Source of the DNA: Rummeliibacillus sp044763875
Lineage (GTDB): Bacteria > Bacillota > Bacilli > Bacillales_A > Planococcaceae
Direction of reading: 5' to 3'
Assembly (NCBI RefSeq): GCF_044763875.1
Contig: NZ_JBIWGZ010000004.1
Coordinates: 124,001-188,000 of the forward strand
Length of the DNA stretch: 64,000 bases
In this document: positions 8,800 through 18,467 of the stretch, in pieces
How positions within the stretch are numbered: position 1 is the stretch's first letter
Layout of the letters: each line of letters opens with the position of its first letter
The notes under the pieces: generated by a model
The model's input: only the letters and a program-made list of their open reading frames with translations
What the model was told of the DNA's origin: nothing
Databases searched by the model: none
Position numbers and translations under genes: made by a program

Positions 8800-9125
8800 A
8801 CTTTGACCAACTAGCAATTGATGCGATCCAGCATTTAAATATCACTGATTTAGATTATCTTTATAGCCTAACACCAAAAGAATACAACAATCTCATGAAG
8901 GGCGCTATGCTCCGAGATGTTAAGAATTATGAAGATATGGCAGTTCAAGCGATATTTACAGCTAGAGCACAAAATGAAAAACGTGTGAACGTTAAGAAGT
9001 TGTTTAATGCTGAAAAAGTACGTAAACAAATACTAAATAATCAATCAGAAGTAGCTGAAGAGAAAGACTTTACTCTCTTTAATAAAGCGAAAGAGGCAAT
9101 GAAAAAATACAAGATAGGAGGGTAA
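8799..9125 (+). CDS. tail assembly chaperone, T-domain (frameshift extension)
   Basis: This is the downstream part of the tail chaperone pair, probably made only as a -1 frameshift fusion to the gpG-like protein. In this frame the conserved domain begins at GIDFDQLAIDAIQHL and continues ITDLDYLYSLTPKEYNNLMKGA, a typical sequence for the T part in Firmicutes siphoviruses. The first ATG (8895) lies inside this conserved motif and has no ribosome site, so independent translation is unlikely. The stop is four bases before the tape measure start. Confidence 0.75.
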   Translation, partial: DFDQLAIDAIQHLNITDLDYLYSLTPKEYNNLMKGAMLRDVKNYEDMAVQAIFTARAQNEKRVNVKKLFNAEKVRKQILNNQSEVAEEKDFTLFNKAKEAMKKYKIGG

Positions 9126-9128
9126 TTT

Positions 9129-11621
9129 ATGACAGAACGCTTTAACGCCATTGTTGGCGCCAATGTCAAAAACTTTATTGCAAAAATGCGAGAAGTGCAT
9201 TCAGCACTGCAAAAGACTGCAACGGGTGCTAATGCGGATATAGGTGCAAACGTGAAAGCTTTTAATGCAAAAATGACACTTGTACGTCAAAGCTTGAGAG
9301 ATGTTGAATACGCAAAGTCAGAAGCATCTATAAGTGCTGATATTTCGAGTTTTAACCGAACAATGGCAGTGTTAAAAGCTAAAATGTTAGCACTTTCTAG
9401 TAGTGAAGTTGTAGTTCGTGTTAAGGCTGACTGGAGCAACTTCCGTGAAGGCTGGAGAGCCGGACAAGAAATGATGGGCAAAATCGCTACAAATATGCGA
9501 AACGTTGGAGAGATCATTGGTACATCTCTACAAGGTGCATTTATTTCTATTATCCCGGCTATTTCACCTCTTATAGCAAATTTAGGTGCCTTGATTGGTT
9601 CTCTTGGTCCAGTGATAGGAACAGTTGCGGGTCAAGCTGCAGGATTAGGTGCAGCATTTACAGTTGCTTATGCAGGTATGGGTGCGGCAGCAATGATGGC
9701 TACATCAAACATAAAAGCACTCTACGAAAAGAATGCAATATTAAATGAATCGCAAAAGCAAACAAAAGCAGCTATTGAGGGCGTTAAAGCTACATATCAA
9801 AGCTTAACTCAAGCGACACAAAAACCAATTTTATCAGCAACTAATAAGGCAATGGAAATTACAAAGTCATTGCTAAATGAGTTAAAGCCTTTGTTTGTGA
9901 GTAGCGCTCAAGCTGTTGATAAATTGATGTCTAGCTTGCAAAAGAATATCAGCTCCCCACCAATACAAAAGTTCTTAGACTATCTGAATACTACCGGAGC
10001 TCCAATGCTTATAAGATTTGGACAAGCGTTTGGAAACGTATTTAAAGGTATGGCAAGCATGTTAACTGCATTTGCTCCACTTGCTGATAGCACATCAAAA
10101 GGCTTTTTAGAAATGACTAAATCCTTTGCAGATTGGGCAGCAGGATTAGATAAATCTAAGAAGTTCCAAGCATTTATGGACTATGTACAAACGAACATGC
10201 CAAAGATCAAGTCGATTTTTGCTGATGCAATCGCTGGCATAGTCAATACATTTGCTGCATTTGGTCCTATGTCATCTACCATGCTCACAAGCTTGCAAAA
10301 TATGATGGCAAAATTCAGAGAATGGTCATCGACATTATCAGAAAATCAAGGATTCCAGAAGTTTTGTGACTATGTGGTTCAAACGGCACCTTCTGTTATG
10401 GCTTTAATCGGAAACTTAACAACGTTCCTAGTAAATTTAGGCATCGGTATGGCTCCACTAGGTGCAAAGATTCTTGAGCTTGCTAACAGCTTTTTATCTT
10501 GGACCAACAATATGATGTCTAGTCATCCAGTCATAGGTCAAGTTATAGCAATTGTTACATCGTTGACTGGCGTAGTTATGACATTTCTTCCTTGGATTCT
10601 ATCTGTAGGTACTGGATTTGCTAAGGTCATTCCTTCAATAGTTTCATTTGCTACTAGCATATTTAGCTTAATCCCAAAAATCACATCTGTTGCAACAACT
10701 ATCATTAGTTTAGCTTCTAAAGCACTCCCATGGCTTATCCGTGGATTTAGTGCACTTGCTGGTCCAATCGGAGCAACTATTGCAATAATTGGTTTATTAG
10801 TTAGCGCAGGGGTAATGCTTTATAAAAACTGGGACACAATAAAAGCTTCATTGTCTAGCACATGGAACAGCATTAAAGCATCTGCGGTTTCAATCTTTAC
10901 TGCAATATCTAACTTTTTAAAGAGTTGTTGGGAAGGTGTTAAAAACTTCACATCGACTGTGTGGAATGGCATAAAATCCACTCTTTCTAATCTCTGGAAT
11001 GGATTGAAAAGTTTAGCTTCTAGCTCATTCAATGCTGTGAAAACGACAATACAAACAGTGTGGAATAATGTTAAGAGCGTAACATCTAGTGTTTGGAATG
11101 CTATTAAATCAACACTATCAACCTTATGGAGTGGCATAAAAACACTTGCAATAAGTTCATTTAATAGTATTAAAAGCACAATTCAGAATGCCTGGAATAG
11201 TGTTAAAAGCCAAACATCTAGCGTGTGGAACGGAATCAAGAGCATCATTTCATCAGTATGGAATGGCATTAAGAGTGTTGTTTCTAGTTCTTTAAATACT
11301 GTGAAGACTGTAATTTCAAATGGATGGAATAGTGCAAAGAGCATAACCTTAACGCTTGTGAATGCTATTAAAACAGTAGTATCAAACATCTTTAATACAT
11401 TTAAAGATGTTGTTTCTAAGGCTATGTCAAAAGTTAAAAGTGCTATCGAAACGGGCTGGAATACAGCTAAATCATTCTTGGATGGTATTAATCTGGTAAG
11501 CGTTGGTAAGAACATCATACAAGGTTTAATAAACGGTATTACATCTAAAATTAACGATGTTGTTAGCACTGTGAAAGGCCTTGCTAACAAAGTGACCAGC
11601 ACGATAAAAAGTGCTATGGGT
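9129..11621 (+). CDS. tape measure protein, exon 1 (831 codons)
   Basis: This is the first exon of the tail tape measure protein, which fills the tail and sets its length. The N-terminus is a coiled coil with repeats of A-N-V-K/F-N-x-K-M. Hydrophobic segments follow at about residues 140-190 and 450-560. Residues about 570-760 are a long tandem repeat built on WNxIKS and SSxWNGIKS units, as in many tape measures. The coding sense ends at GGT 11,621 with SAMG; further reading enters the intron and stops after eight residues at 11,648. With exon 2 the protein would be 1,351 residues, matching a tail of roughly 200 nm if one residue spans about 0.15 nm. Confidence 0.93.
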
Positions 11622-11851
11622 AAACATATATGCCCCTTATGTGCGTGAGCATATAAGCAAACCGAGAATATGCTGGAAACTCCTAAAGCTAACGATACCA
11701 AAGCGTGACAATTCGTTAGATGTAACAATGGACAATCAGCAGGGATAGGTGAGAAATCACAAGCCCTCAACGACTACCAATCGGCAACTCAAAAGAGTTG
11801 ATGGTATAGTCTAGTCCCTTTTAAATATAGCGAAAGCTAGGGTGTACAACG
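11622..11851 (+). ncRNA. group I self-splicing intron in tape measure gene
   Basis: All core pairings of a group I intron can be traced. P1: exon GGGT pairs with GCCC (11,632-11,635). P2: 11,636-11,644 with 11,649-11,657, GTGA loop. P3: CCGA 11,662 with TCGG 11,781. P4: TGCTG 11,671 with CAGCA 11,737. P5: CTAACG 11,689 with CGTTAG 11,714. P6: GGG 11,742 with CCC 11,764, P6a with GAAA loop. P7: GACTA 11,772 with TAGTC 11,807. P8: CAACTC/GAGTTG. P9: CCCT/AGGG with a GAAA-loop hairpin. The 5' site follows U and the last base is G (11,851), as required. Splicing joins GGT to ATTCAC and restores the motif G-IHSPSR in frame. There is no homing endonuclease. Confidence 0.95.
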
Positions 11852-13414
11852 ATTCACTCACCATCCCGTGTTACGCATGCACTTGGTGAGCATACCGGTC
11901 AAGGTTATGCAAATGGTATTAGTAACAAGGCTTCGACAGTTGCGGCAGCAGCTAAAAGAACAGCAGCAGCGGCAAAGCAAGCGTTCAGCGAAAGTGTACG
12001 CGGATTAGATTTAAAACTGCAAGCTGGATCCATTGATACAGCTAGTTATGTTAAGCAAATGCAAGAGTTAGCGGAAAAATATAAAAGCGTGACCAATGCA
12101 ACTGCTATTGTTCAAGCAAAAATTGTTAAAGCTACAACGAAAGAAAATAAAGACGAACTCGAAAAACGATTTGAGCACGACAAGCAGTACTACGAGAAAA
12201 AAATTAATACTGGAAAGCTGTCAGCTGTGAGAGAAGTAGAAATACTCACTGATCTATCGAAAAACTATAAGAAAAATAGCGAAGAGCGAGTATACTTTGA
12301 AAAAATGGCAGCTGATAAAAAGCAAGAGATTTACGATAAATTAACTTCCTTGAATCAAGAGTACACTGCAAAAATTCAAGAAGCGAATCAGAAGTTAATT
12401 GATGACGAAAAGGCTTTAAATGATGAATATAAGAAAGCTGTAGAAGATCGTGCAAATTCGATTAAGAATTTCGTGGGATTGTTTGATGAAGTACCAGCTG
12501 CTGTAGAAACAAGTGGGCAGCAATTAAAAGCAAACTTACAGGCACAAGTTGATACAATTCGTTCTTGGTCAGAAAACATTGCAGCTCTTGCAGAAAAAGG
12601 AATCGATAAAGGATTACTAGAAGAATTAAGAGCTATGGGACCAAGTGCTGCAAGTCAAATAGCAGCTTTAAATACTATGAGCACATCAGAGTTAACAGAA
12701 TATGTCGGCTTATGGCAAGAAAAATCGAAACTAGCTACAAATATAGCAAAAACAGAATTAACAGATATGCGTGCAGACACTGACGCACAGATTGCAAAGT
12801 TGCGAAAAGATACGAAAAAGCAACTGAAAGAATATAACTCAGAATGGCAAGCCGAGATAAAAAGTATAACTGGAACGACAAAAAATGAGTTTAATGCTTT
12901 GTCAGCATCTATGCCAGCAATCGGCAAGAATGTCATTAAGGGTATGCAACAAGGTTTAACTGATATGACACCAGCTTTAGTTAAACAAGCTGATAGTATA
13001 GCTCAGAGTGTAAAGAAAACGATTCAAAAAGCCTTTGATATTCATTCCCCATCGAAATGGGGTAAAAGTTTCATTGGTAAAAACCTTGTGTTAGGGATTA
13101 TCAATGGTATTAGCAACATGCAAGCTAAAGCAGTATCTACTGCATTGGAATTAGCAAACGAAGTTAAACAAGGGCTAACAAGTGATTTAGTACAAAATGA
13201 TGTACTTGGTTACACTGCAGCATCTACAAGTGCAATTAGTAAAGAGTTGAACGTTAATGTCAAAGTAGATGTAAATGGTGATGATAACAATGGAAAAGGT
13301 GTAGGTGTGGTCAATCAAGAAGTACACTTGCACAGTCCAAAAGAATTGAGTCCATCTGAAAATGCTCGTTTGATGAAAAAACAAGCTCAAAAATTAGCAC
13401 AAGAATGGGGGTAG
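11852..13414 (+). CDS. tape measure protein, exon 2 (520 codons)
   Basis: This is the second exon of the tape measure protein. It begins IHSPSRVTHALGEHTGQGY, a conserved motif of tape measure proteins, and is in frame with exon 1 after removal of the 230-nt intron. An alanine-rich stretch and a long coiled coil follow (about exon residues 70-330). A second copy of the motif occurs near exon residue 395 (FDIHSPSKWGKSFIGKNLV). The C-terminus is polar. Read without splicing, the first start codon would be an ATG at 12,059, which has no ribosome site. Confidence 0.93.
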   Translation: MHSPSRVTHALGEHTGQGYANGISNKASTVAAAAKRTAAAAKQAFSESVRGLDLKLQAGSIDTASYVKQMQELAEKYKSVTNATAIVQAKIVKATTKENKDELEKRFEHDKQYYEKKINTGKLSAVREVEILTDLSKNYKKNSEERVYFEKMAADKKQEIYDKLTSLNQEYTAKIQEANQKLIDDEKALNDEYKKAVEDRANSIKNFVGLFDEVPAAVETSGQQLKANLQAQVDTIRSWSENIAALAEKGIDKGLLEELRAMGPSAASQIAALNTMSTSELTEYVGLWQEKSKLATNIAKTELTDMRADTDAQIAKLRKDTKKQLKEYNSEWQAEIKSITGTTKNEFNALSASMPAIGKNVIKGMQQGLTDMTPALVKQADSIAQSVKKTIQKAFDIHSPSKWGKSFIGKNLVLGIINGISNMQAKAVSTALELANEVKQGLTSDLVQNDVLGYTAASTSAISKELNVNVKVDVNGDDNNGKGVGVVNQEVHLHSPKELSPSENARLMKKQAQKLAQEWG

Positions 13415-13420
13415 TCATCA

Positions 13421-14275
13421 TTGGAAAAAGTGATATTTACGAATAGTCGTGGAGAGTCCGTTGAATTTGGTGACTCTCCTTTTTATTTGCAAAGTATTAA
13501 CTTAGGAGGAACAGCAGCTAATATCCAAAAGCAAAAAAGCCCTTTTTTGGATGGTTCTATCTTTCTAGATGCCTTACTGGATGACTTAGAAATAGAGATA
13601 GAATTTTTGATTAATTATCCGTTCGGTGGTTACGGGGATATATCAAAAGCTAGGGAACTGATAAGCCGTGTATGTAACCCAAAACTAGGACCTGGGGAGC
13701 TCACATACACCAACGAATACGTAACTCGAACAATTAAATGTGTATCAGAATATGTACCTGATTTTCCAGATGGTGAAAGCAGAAAAAGTGTATTGCAAAA
13801 AGGGAAAGTTACATTTGTCGCACATGATCCATTCTATCAAGACCAAACAGACGAAAACTATAAACTCGAAGATTTTGTTGCTCATTTCCATTTTGCATTC
13901 CATTTTCCTGTCAGATTTGCTAGTCGTGGTGACTCAAAAATTCTAACTAATAAAGGTCATGTACCTACTCCAATTTTAGTAGAGTTCCGAGGCGAGGCGG
14001 TTAACCCCAAAATTACAAATTTAACAACTGGGGAGTTTATTAAGGTTAATCGAGTGATACCAAAAGGTTATACGCTAGTTATTAATACAGATGAACGCGA
14101 AAGAGACGTAAAGATTATTGCACCAGACGGCATCGAGGAAAACGCAATGCATTATATAGACTTAGAATCCTCCTTTTTTATGCTACAACAAGGTGATAAT
14201 CGTTTTAGTTTCATTACTGATGGAGGGCGTCCAGAAGTATACGTGAGATATAAAAATAAATATTTAATCGTTTAA
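13421..14275 (+). CDS. distal tail protein (Dit), SPP1 Gp19.1-like
   Basis: Distal tail protein that forms the hexameric hub joining tail tube and tail tip. It is placed directly after the tape measure gene, and its 284 residues have the family's N-terminal layout (FTNSRGESVEFGDSPFYLQ) with a galectin-like C-terminal half. A likely TTG start at 13,421 follows GGGGG by nine bases. The call rests on position and N-terminal pattern. Confidence 0.85.
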   Translation: MEKVIFTNSRGESVEFGDSPFYLQSINLGGTAANIQKQKSPFLDGSIFLDALLDDLEIEIEFLINYPFGGYGDISKARELISRVCNPKLGPGELTYTNEYVTRTIKCVSEYVPDFPDGESRKSVLQKGKVTFVAHDPFYQDQTDENYKLEDFVAHFHFAFHFPVRFASRGDSKILTNKGHVPTPILVEFRGEAVNPKITNLTTGEFIKVNRVIPKGYTLVINTDERERDVKIIAPDGIEENAMHYIDLESSFFMLQQGDNRFSFITDGGRPEVYVRYKNKYLIV

Positions 14276-14288
14276 AGGAGGTTATTAC

Positions 14289-16193
14289 GTGGCAGAACAT
14301 TTTAGCTTTTTTGACCCTGTGTTAAATGAAGATGGTACTTACGATAGAGAATATAACGCTCAAGAATTTACGGATTACTTTGGTGCATTGGTGACTACAG
14401 GAGTCATGAAAGGCGTATGGAATCAGTTAAGTGTAAGTGCTGATGGTGCTAGTATGCAGGTGAAACTGAACACTGGGGTGGCATTCGTGGAGGCTCACTA
14501 TTATAAAAATGATAGCTTATTAACCCATGTTTTAGATACAGAAGTTGTGGGTAAAGACAGGATTGACCGTATTGTTATTAGACTAGATTTAAGCACAGAA
14601 GCAAGGCACGTAAAGTCATTCGTTAAAAAAGGTGTAGCTAGTGCTAGCCCAGTTCCACCAGTATTAGCTCAAACACCTAATCTATATGAAATATCGGTAG
14701 CACAAGTAAAAGTAGTTGGTGGGCAGACATTTATTAGTGCATCTAATGTAATTGATGAACGCGGTAATGATGTTATTTGTCCATGGGCAGGCTCGAAAAT
14801 ATTACCTAACTTCAATAATGATGCAATGGCAGAACATGTTAGTAATACCCTTTTGCATAAACAAGGGATAGGTAATATTCAAATTGGCGCTAATGCGAAC
14901 GCCGAAGGTGTAAACACCATAGCAGTTTTTGGATGGTCTTATAAAATAGAATATGTTAATGACACTACTAAAACTGTAACCCTCACTACGGTAGAGAATC
15001 TTGCTGTTGGTGATTTAGTTATGATAAAGAATTATGGTGCAGTACTGGTTAAAGATATAAAAATTAAAGCTATTAATGGGTTGAACGTAACTCTGGAAAC
15101 CAATGAACAGCTGGCATCTCTCAGACAGTTTGTGCTGATTAAACAACGACAGGATTTTACATCATCTTATTCCATGCATGCTGAAGGAATGAATTCTGTA
15201 TCGACTGGTTATGGGTCACATGCTGAAGGTGTAAGTTCAATAGCCACTGGTAATGCTTCACATGCTGAAGGTTCAAATACTGTAGCTAGTGGTCCATCAT
15301 CTCATGTTGAAGGGACAGTAACGATTGCGAGCGGTGATTCAGCGCATGCTGAAGGATATCAGACAGTAGCTAGTGGTCTCTATTCACATGCTGAAGGAGA
15401 CCAGACAGTAGCTAGTGGTGGTTGGTCACATGCTGGAGGTAGTAAATCAGTTGCTTCTGCTAACTCGGCTTTTGCTATGGGTTATGCCACAAGAGCTAAT
15501 GTGAATTACGGCATGGCTTTTGGACAAGTTAATAAGGATATGGCGGTAACTGATGCCTTGGTGATAGGAAACGGAGAGACTCCACTTGGATCAAGGAATG
15601 CTTCAAACGCCTTTAGGGTCACAACTCTAGGTGCCGTTTATGGAAAAGCAGCTTATAACTCAACAGGAGCCGATTACGCAGAGTACTTCGAATGGCTGGA
15701 TGGTAATGTTGATGCTGAGGAGCGTCAAGGTTTCTTTGTCACAATGGATGGAGACAAAATCCGAAAAGCTACTTCAGATGATGACTACATTTTAGGTATA
15801 ATATCAGTCAATCCATCAGTTGTTGGAGATAGTCATCAAGATGCTTGGAATAGTCAATATGTTACTGACGAATGGGGTCGTATTCAATTCCGCTATGTAG
15901 ATATTCCTGACATGGTCGATAGCGATGGAAAGGTAATATGGGAAGCTCATCAAGAGTACAGACCTATATCGAATCCTGAACATAATTATGACGAAGAATA
16001 CATCCCAAGGGAACAACGTCCCGAATGGTCGCCAGTTGGTATCGTTGGTAAATTATTAGTTCGTGATGACGGAACATGCGGAGTAAACGGATTTTGTAAG
16101 CCAAATGATGAAGGTATCGCTACATCGTCCACAGATGGGTATCGAGTTATGAAACGAGTATCTGAAAATATCGTACAAGTTTTTATTAAATAA
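14289..16193 (+). CDS. tail spike with HAEG repeats and self-cleaving C-terminal chaperone
   Basis: A 634-residue tail-tip or receptor-binding protein. The N-terminal third is a baseplate-attachment region. Residues about 295-400 hold a series of 14-residue repeats with (S/A)HAEG and TVASG units, the signature of YadA-type left-handed beta-roll heads. From about residue 455 (GADYAEYFEW) onward it matches the Peptidase G2 intramolecular chaperone domain found in phage tail spikes, which helps trimerisation and then cuts itself off. A GTG start at 14,289 follows AAAGGAGG. The presence of the repeats implies a trimeric fibre. Confidence 0.88.
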   Translation: MAEHFSFFDPVLNEDGTYDREYNAQEFTDYFGALVTTGVMKGVWNQLSVSADGASMQVKLNTGVAFVEAHYYKNDSLLTHVLDTEVVGKDRIDRIVIRLDLSTEARHVKSFVKKGVASASPVPPVLAQTPNLYEISVAQVKVVGGQTFISASNVIDERGNDVICPWAGSKILPNFNNDAMAEHVSNTLLHKQGIGNIQIGANANAEGVNTIAVFGWSYKIEYVNDTTKTVTLTTVENLAVGDLVMIKNYGAVLVKDIKIKAINGLNVTLETNEQLASLRQFVLIKQRQDFTSSYSMHAEGMNSVSTGYGSHAEGVSSIATGNASHAEGSNTVASGPSSHVEGTVTIASGDSAHAEGYQTVASGLYSHAEGDQTVASGGWSHAGGSKSVASANSAFAMGYATRANVNYGMAFGQVNKDMAVTDALVIGNGETPLGSRNASNAFRVTTLGAVYGKAAYNSTGADYAEYFEWLDGNVDAEERQGFFVTMDGDKIRKATSDDDYILGIISVNPSVVGDSHQDAWNSQYVTDEWGRIQFRYVDIPDMVDSDGKVIWEAHQEYRPISNPEHNYDEEYIPREQRPEWSPVGIVGKLLVRDDGTCGVNGFCKPNDEGIATSSTDGYRVMKRVSENIVQVFIK

Positions 16194-16205
16194 CTGGAAA
16201 TACAA

Positions 16206-16229
16206 AGCGCTGAATAAGCGTTATTTTTA
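16206..16229 (+). terminator. terminator after tail spike gene
   Basis: A 6-bp stem AGCGCT/AGCGTT (16,206-16,211 with 16,217-16,222, one G-U pair, loop GAATA) precedes a T-rich run. It insulates the next gene from the tail operon. Confidence 0.65.
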
Positions 16230-16302
16230 TGTAAAAAATAGCTGAAATTTATTAAAGGTATCTTTCTTCTATTTGTCGAAATTTAGTAGATAGAGAGGAA
16301 GG
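16228..16302 (+). promoter_or_regulatory. leader module copy A: TTTGTCGAA-loop hairpin covering the ribosome site
   Basis: Copy A of a three-copy leader. It contains AAAAAATAG at 16,233 and TTTGTCGAA at 16,272, 39 bases apart. The arm CTTTCTTCTA (16,262-16,271) pairs with TAGAGAGGAAG (16,291-16,301), with two G-U pairs and one bulged A. The 19-nt loop begins with TTTGTCGAA. The 3' arm contains the ribosome site of the gene starting at 16,309, so the fold would block translation. Confidence 0.65.
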
Positions 16303-16308
16303 ATTATT

Positions 16309-17184
16309 GTGAAATTAGATGAAATTAGTTTCGTCCAAGAGGAGATTGCGGCGATAAATAGAACTTTAGATATGTCTTCGGAAGTTCTGCATAAACCATT
16401 AAATGAGCTAGGTTTTAAAATATTGAAAGAACTAAATAATCACGATCCAGGTACAGGTTTTAAATATTACTCAAGAGAAAAAGGTTCATCGTTTCAAAAG
16501 TATCCAAACGTTAGGGTTGCAGACATTCAGGAGCAATTAGGAATAAGTAAAGATGAACTGATTAATGAATTTAGAGTTTTGTTAATTAAGAGGTATGTAG
16601 ATTTTAATCTTCCTTTAACAGAGAAAAGGAGAGATATGTTAAATTTAATGCCAAAAATGGAAAGTGACACTTTAAAATATGGTTCAATAATAGAAAATAT
16701 TTTTGAAGAAATATATTACATTACGTTAACTGAACGTGGATTTTTAGCGATGATGGACTACTCAATTAAAGAAATGCAATTATTAAAAGCAGTTTTAGAA
16801 GAGCTTAACGTTCGAAATAATAAGCAATTGGATGAGTTAAAAAGAGTAGATACTGAACGTGTCGAAGCAATTCAAATATTAGATAAAAAAATGAAAAGTA
16901 CAGATAATGCTATTAGTAATTTTAATAAAAATATTTTTACTATTTTTTCTATAATGTTAGCTATATTTGCAGTAATAGGTATTAATGTAGCAAGTATACC
17001 TAAAATAGATAGTAACTTTGTATTTAATATAATCGTAGTTAACTTTTCGATATGTTTTAGTTTGGTTGTTTTATTCTATTTAATGAATACTTTGATCTAC
17101 AAAGAAAAAAATAATGCACTACTAATATTATTAGTAATATTCTCAATAACATTTATTTCTTTAGGTTTAACTAAATTAATTTAG
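16309..17184 (+). CDS. orphan prophage membrane protein (accessory cargo)
   Basis: A 291-residue protein of unknown function set into the tail operon. Residues 1-140 look soluble and could contain a winged-helix fold (VADIQEQLGISKDELINEF, then ITLTERGFLAMM). A charged coiled coil follows at about 150-200. Three hydrophobic segments near 203-228, 236-263 and 268-291 predict membrane anchoring at the C-terminus. It has its own leader and is flanked by terminators, the mark of a moron expressed apart from virion genes. A role in superinfection exclusion or host change is a guess from this layout. AT content is higher than in neighbouring genes. Confidence 0.75.
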   Translation: MKLDEISFVQEEIAAINRTLDMSSEVLHKPLNELGFKILKELNNHDPGTGFKYYSREKGSSFQKYPNVRVADIQEQLGISKDELINEFRVLLIKRYVDFNLPLTEKRRDMLNLMPKMESDTLKYGSIIENIFEEIYYITLTERGFLAMMDYSIKEMQLLKAVLEELNVRNNKQLDELKRVDTERVEAIQILDKKMKSTDNAISNFNKNIFTIFSIMLAIFAVIGINVASIPKIDSNFVFNIIVVNFSICFSLVVLFYLMNTLIYKEKNNALLILLVIFSITFISLGLTKLI

Positions 17185-17224
17185 AAGTTGAATTGAACAA
17201 AATATTTAAGCACAACACAGTATG

Positions 17225-17257
17225 GCCCTTCCACAGTATTTGTGGTGGGGCTTTATT
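17225..17257 (+). terminator. terminator after cargo gene
   Basis: A stem of 11 positions (17,225-17,235 with 17,241-17,251, one mismatch and one G-U pair, loop GTATT) is followed by TTTATTTT. It isolates the cargo gene from the next tail gene. Confidence 0.75.
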
Positions 17258-17279
17258 TTGCCATGAAAGTAGGTGCTAC

Positions 17280-18467
17280 ATGCTACCATTAAGAATTATC
17301 GACCTGAATTTCAAACTAATCGAAGAAGTTAGCTTATACGGATCTTTGCAGTTAACACGTAAACACCATGAAATCGGTGAAATTGAACTGAAAATTAACA
17401 GATATGTGAAGGGTGCAAATGAATTAACAAAGGACAGAATCATCTTTCCTCATAACCAGTTGCATAAGGTCTATCAGATTAAGCATAGAGAAATCGAGCT
17501 TGATGAAAATGGAAAGGAAACAGAGAACTGGATTATCAAAGCGAAATCATTAAAATCATGGCTAACGCAACGCTTAATACTTCCACCAGTGCATACAGCT
17601 TATGTTAATAAACAAGGGAAAGCAGAAACGGTTATGAAGTATTTCGTTGATATATGTGCGGTTAATCCAGTCGATGCAAAGCGAAGAATTCCTAATCTAG
17701 TTATTGCACCTAATCAAAACCGTGGTGATACAATTAGTCGCTCAGCAAGGTTTGATGTACTATCAGACGAGCTAACAACCATATCCCAACTTAGTGGTCT
17801 AGGATGGAATATCAGTGTAGATATAAAGAATAAACGCTTTGTATTTGATGTAAATGAGGGTGTAAATCGAGTAGCTACACAACGGGATAATCCACCTGTC
17901 ATTTTCTCTCCGGAATTTAATAGCCTTAAATCTATGGGGTACACAGAATCATATCTTGACTACAAAAATATGGCGTATATTGCTGGACAAGGAGAGGGGG
18001 TAGATAGACGTGTCATCTCAATTGGTGACACTGCAACAGGCTTAGATCGCTATGAATTATTCGTTGATGCTCGAGATGTAGAAGAGACTCAAAGTGTAGA
18101 TACAGTGGATGAGGAAGGTAATCCAACAACAGAAGATGTGCCTAGACCTGTCGCTGATATTGTGGAGGATTTAACTGACAGAGGTAATGAAAAGTTAGAA
18201 GAACATAAGCAGGAGATCTACATGGAAGGTCAAATTCTCACAAAGTCACCATTCATTTATGAGCGAGATTGGGATCTGGGGGACATTACTACTCAACAGA
18301 ATAAGAACTGGGGTATTACAATGGATGCTCGTATAACCGAGGTCAAAGAGATCTATGAAGCCGGGAACCCAAAACGTATTGAAGTTGTATTCGACAAAGA
18401 TAAGCCAACATTCATGAATCTTATAAAGCGACAGTTTAAAAATATGAACCCTGTGATTAAGCAATAG
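17280..18467 (+). CDS. tail protein, siphovirus ReqiPepy6 Gp37-like
   Basis: This is a tail-tip structural protein of the ReqiPepy6 Gp37-like family, taken to be the equivalent of the tail-associated hub protein. ATG 17,280 (MLPLRIID) is chosen over an upstream frame because AGTAGGTG lies five bases before it, and the upstream residues coincide with a terminator. Typical sequence includes LTRKHHEIGEIELKIN, LILPPVH and GQGEGVDRRVI. The protein is 395 residues. In many related phages this gene directly follows the distal tail gene; here the spike and a cargo gene intervene. Confidence 0.85.
   Translation: MLPLRIIDLNFKLIEEVSLYGSLQLTRKHHEIGEIELKINRYVKGANELTKDRIIFPHNQLHKVYQIKHREIELDENGKETENWIIKAKSLKSWLTQRLILPPVHTAYVNKQGKAETVMKYFVDICAVNPVDAKRRIPNLVIAPNQNRGDTISRSARFDVLSDELTTISQLSGLGWNISVDIKNKRFVFDVNEGVNRVATQRDNPPVIFSPEFNSLKSMGYTESYLDYKNMAYIAGQGEGVDRRVISIGDTATGLDRYELFVDARDVEETQSVDTVDEEGNPTTEDVPRPVADIVEDLTDRGNEKLEEHKQEIYMEGQILTKSPFIYERDWDLGDITTQQNKNWGITMDARITEVKEIYEAGNPKRIEVVFDKDKPTFMNLIKRQFKNMNPVIKQ

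Noticed and set aside
11183..11770. 195-residue minus-strand frame across the tape measure repeats and intron
   Set aside because: It is antisense to repetitive WNxIKS coding sequence and runs into the intron; it has no ribosome site and a composition set by the opposite strand.
11622..11851. Homing endonuclease or insertion sequence inside the tape measure break
   Set aside because: The 230-nt insert has no frame of useful length, no terminal inverted repeats and no target duplication.
11622..12058. Tape measure gene seen as two separate genes or as a frameshift pseudogene
   Set aside because: A full set of group I pairings and exact in-frame repair of a conserved motif explain the break better than decay or a sequencing error.
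18389..18397. TTCGACAAA in the tail hub gene, the exact complement of the leader loop motif
   Set aside because: A nine-base match in 64 kb is not far from chance, and it lies inside conserved coding sequence.
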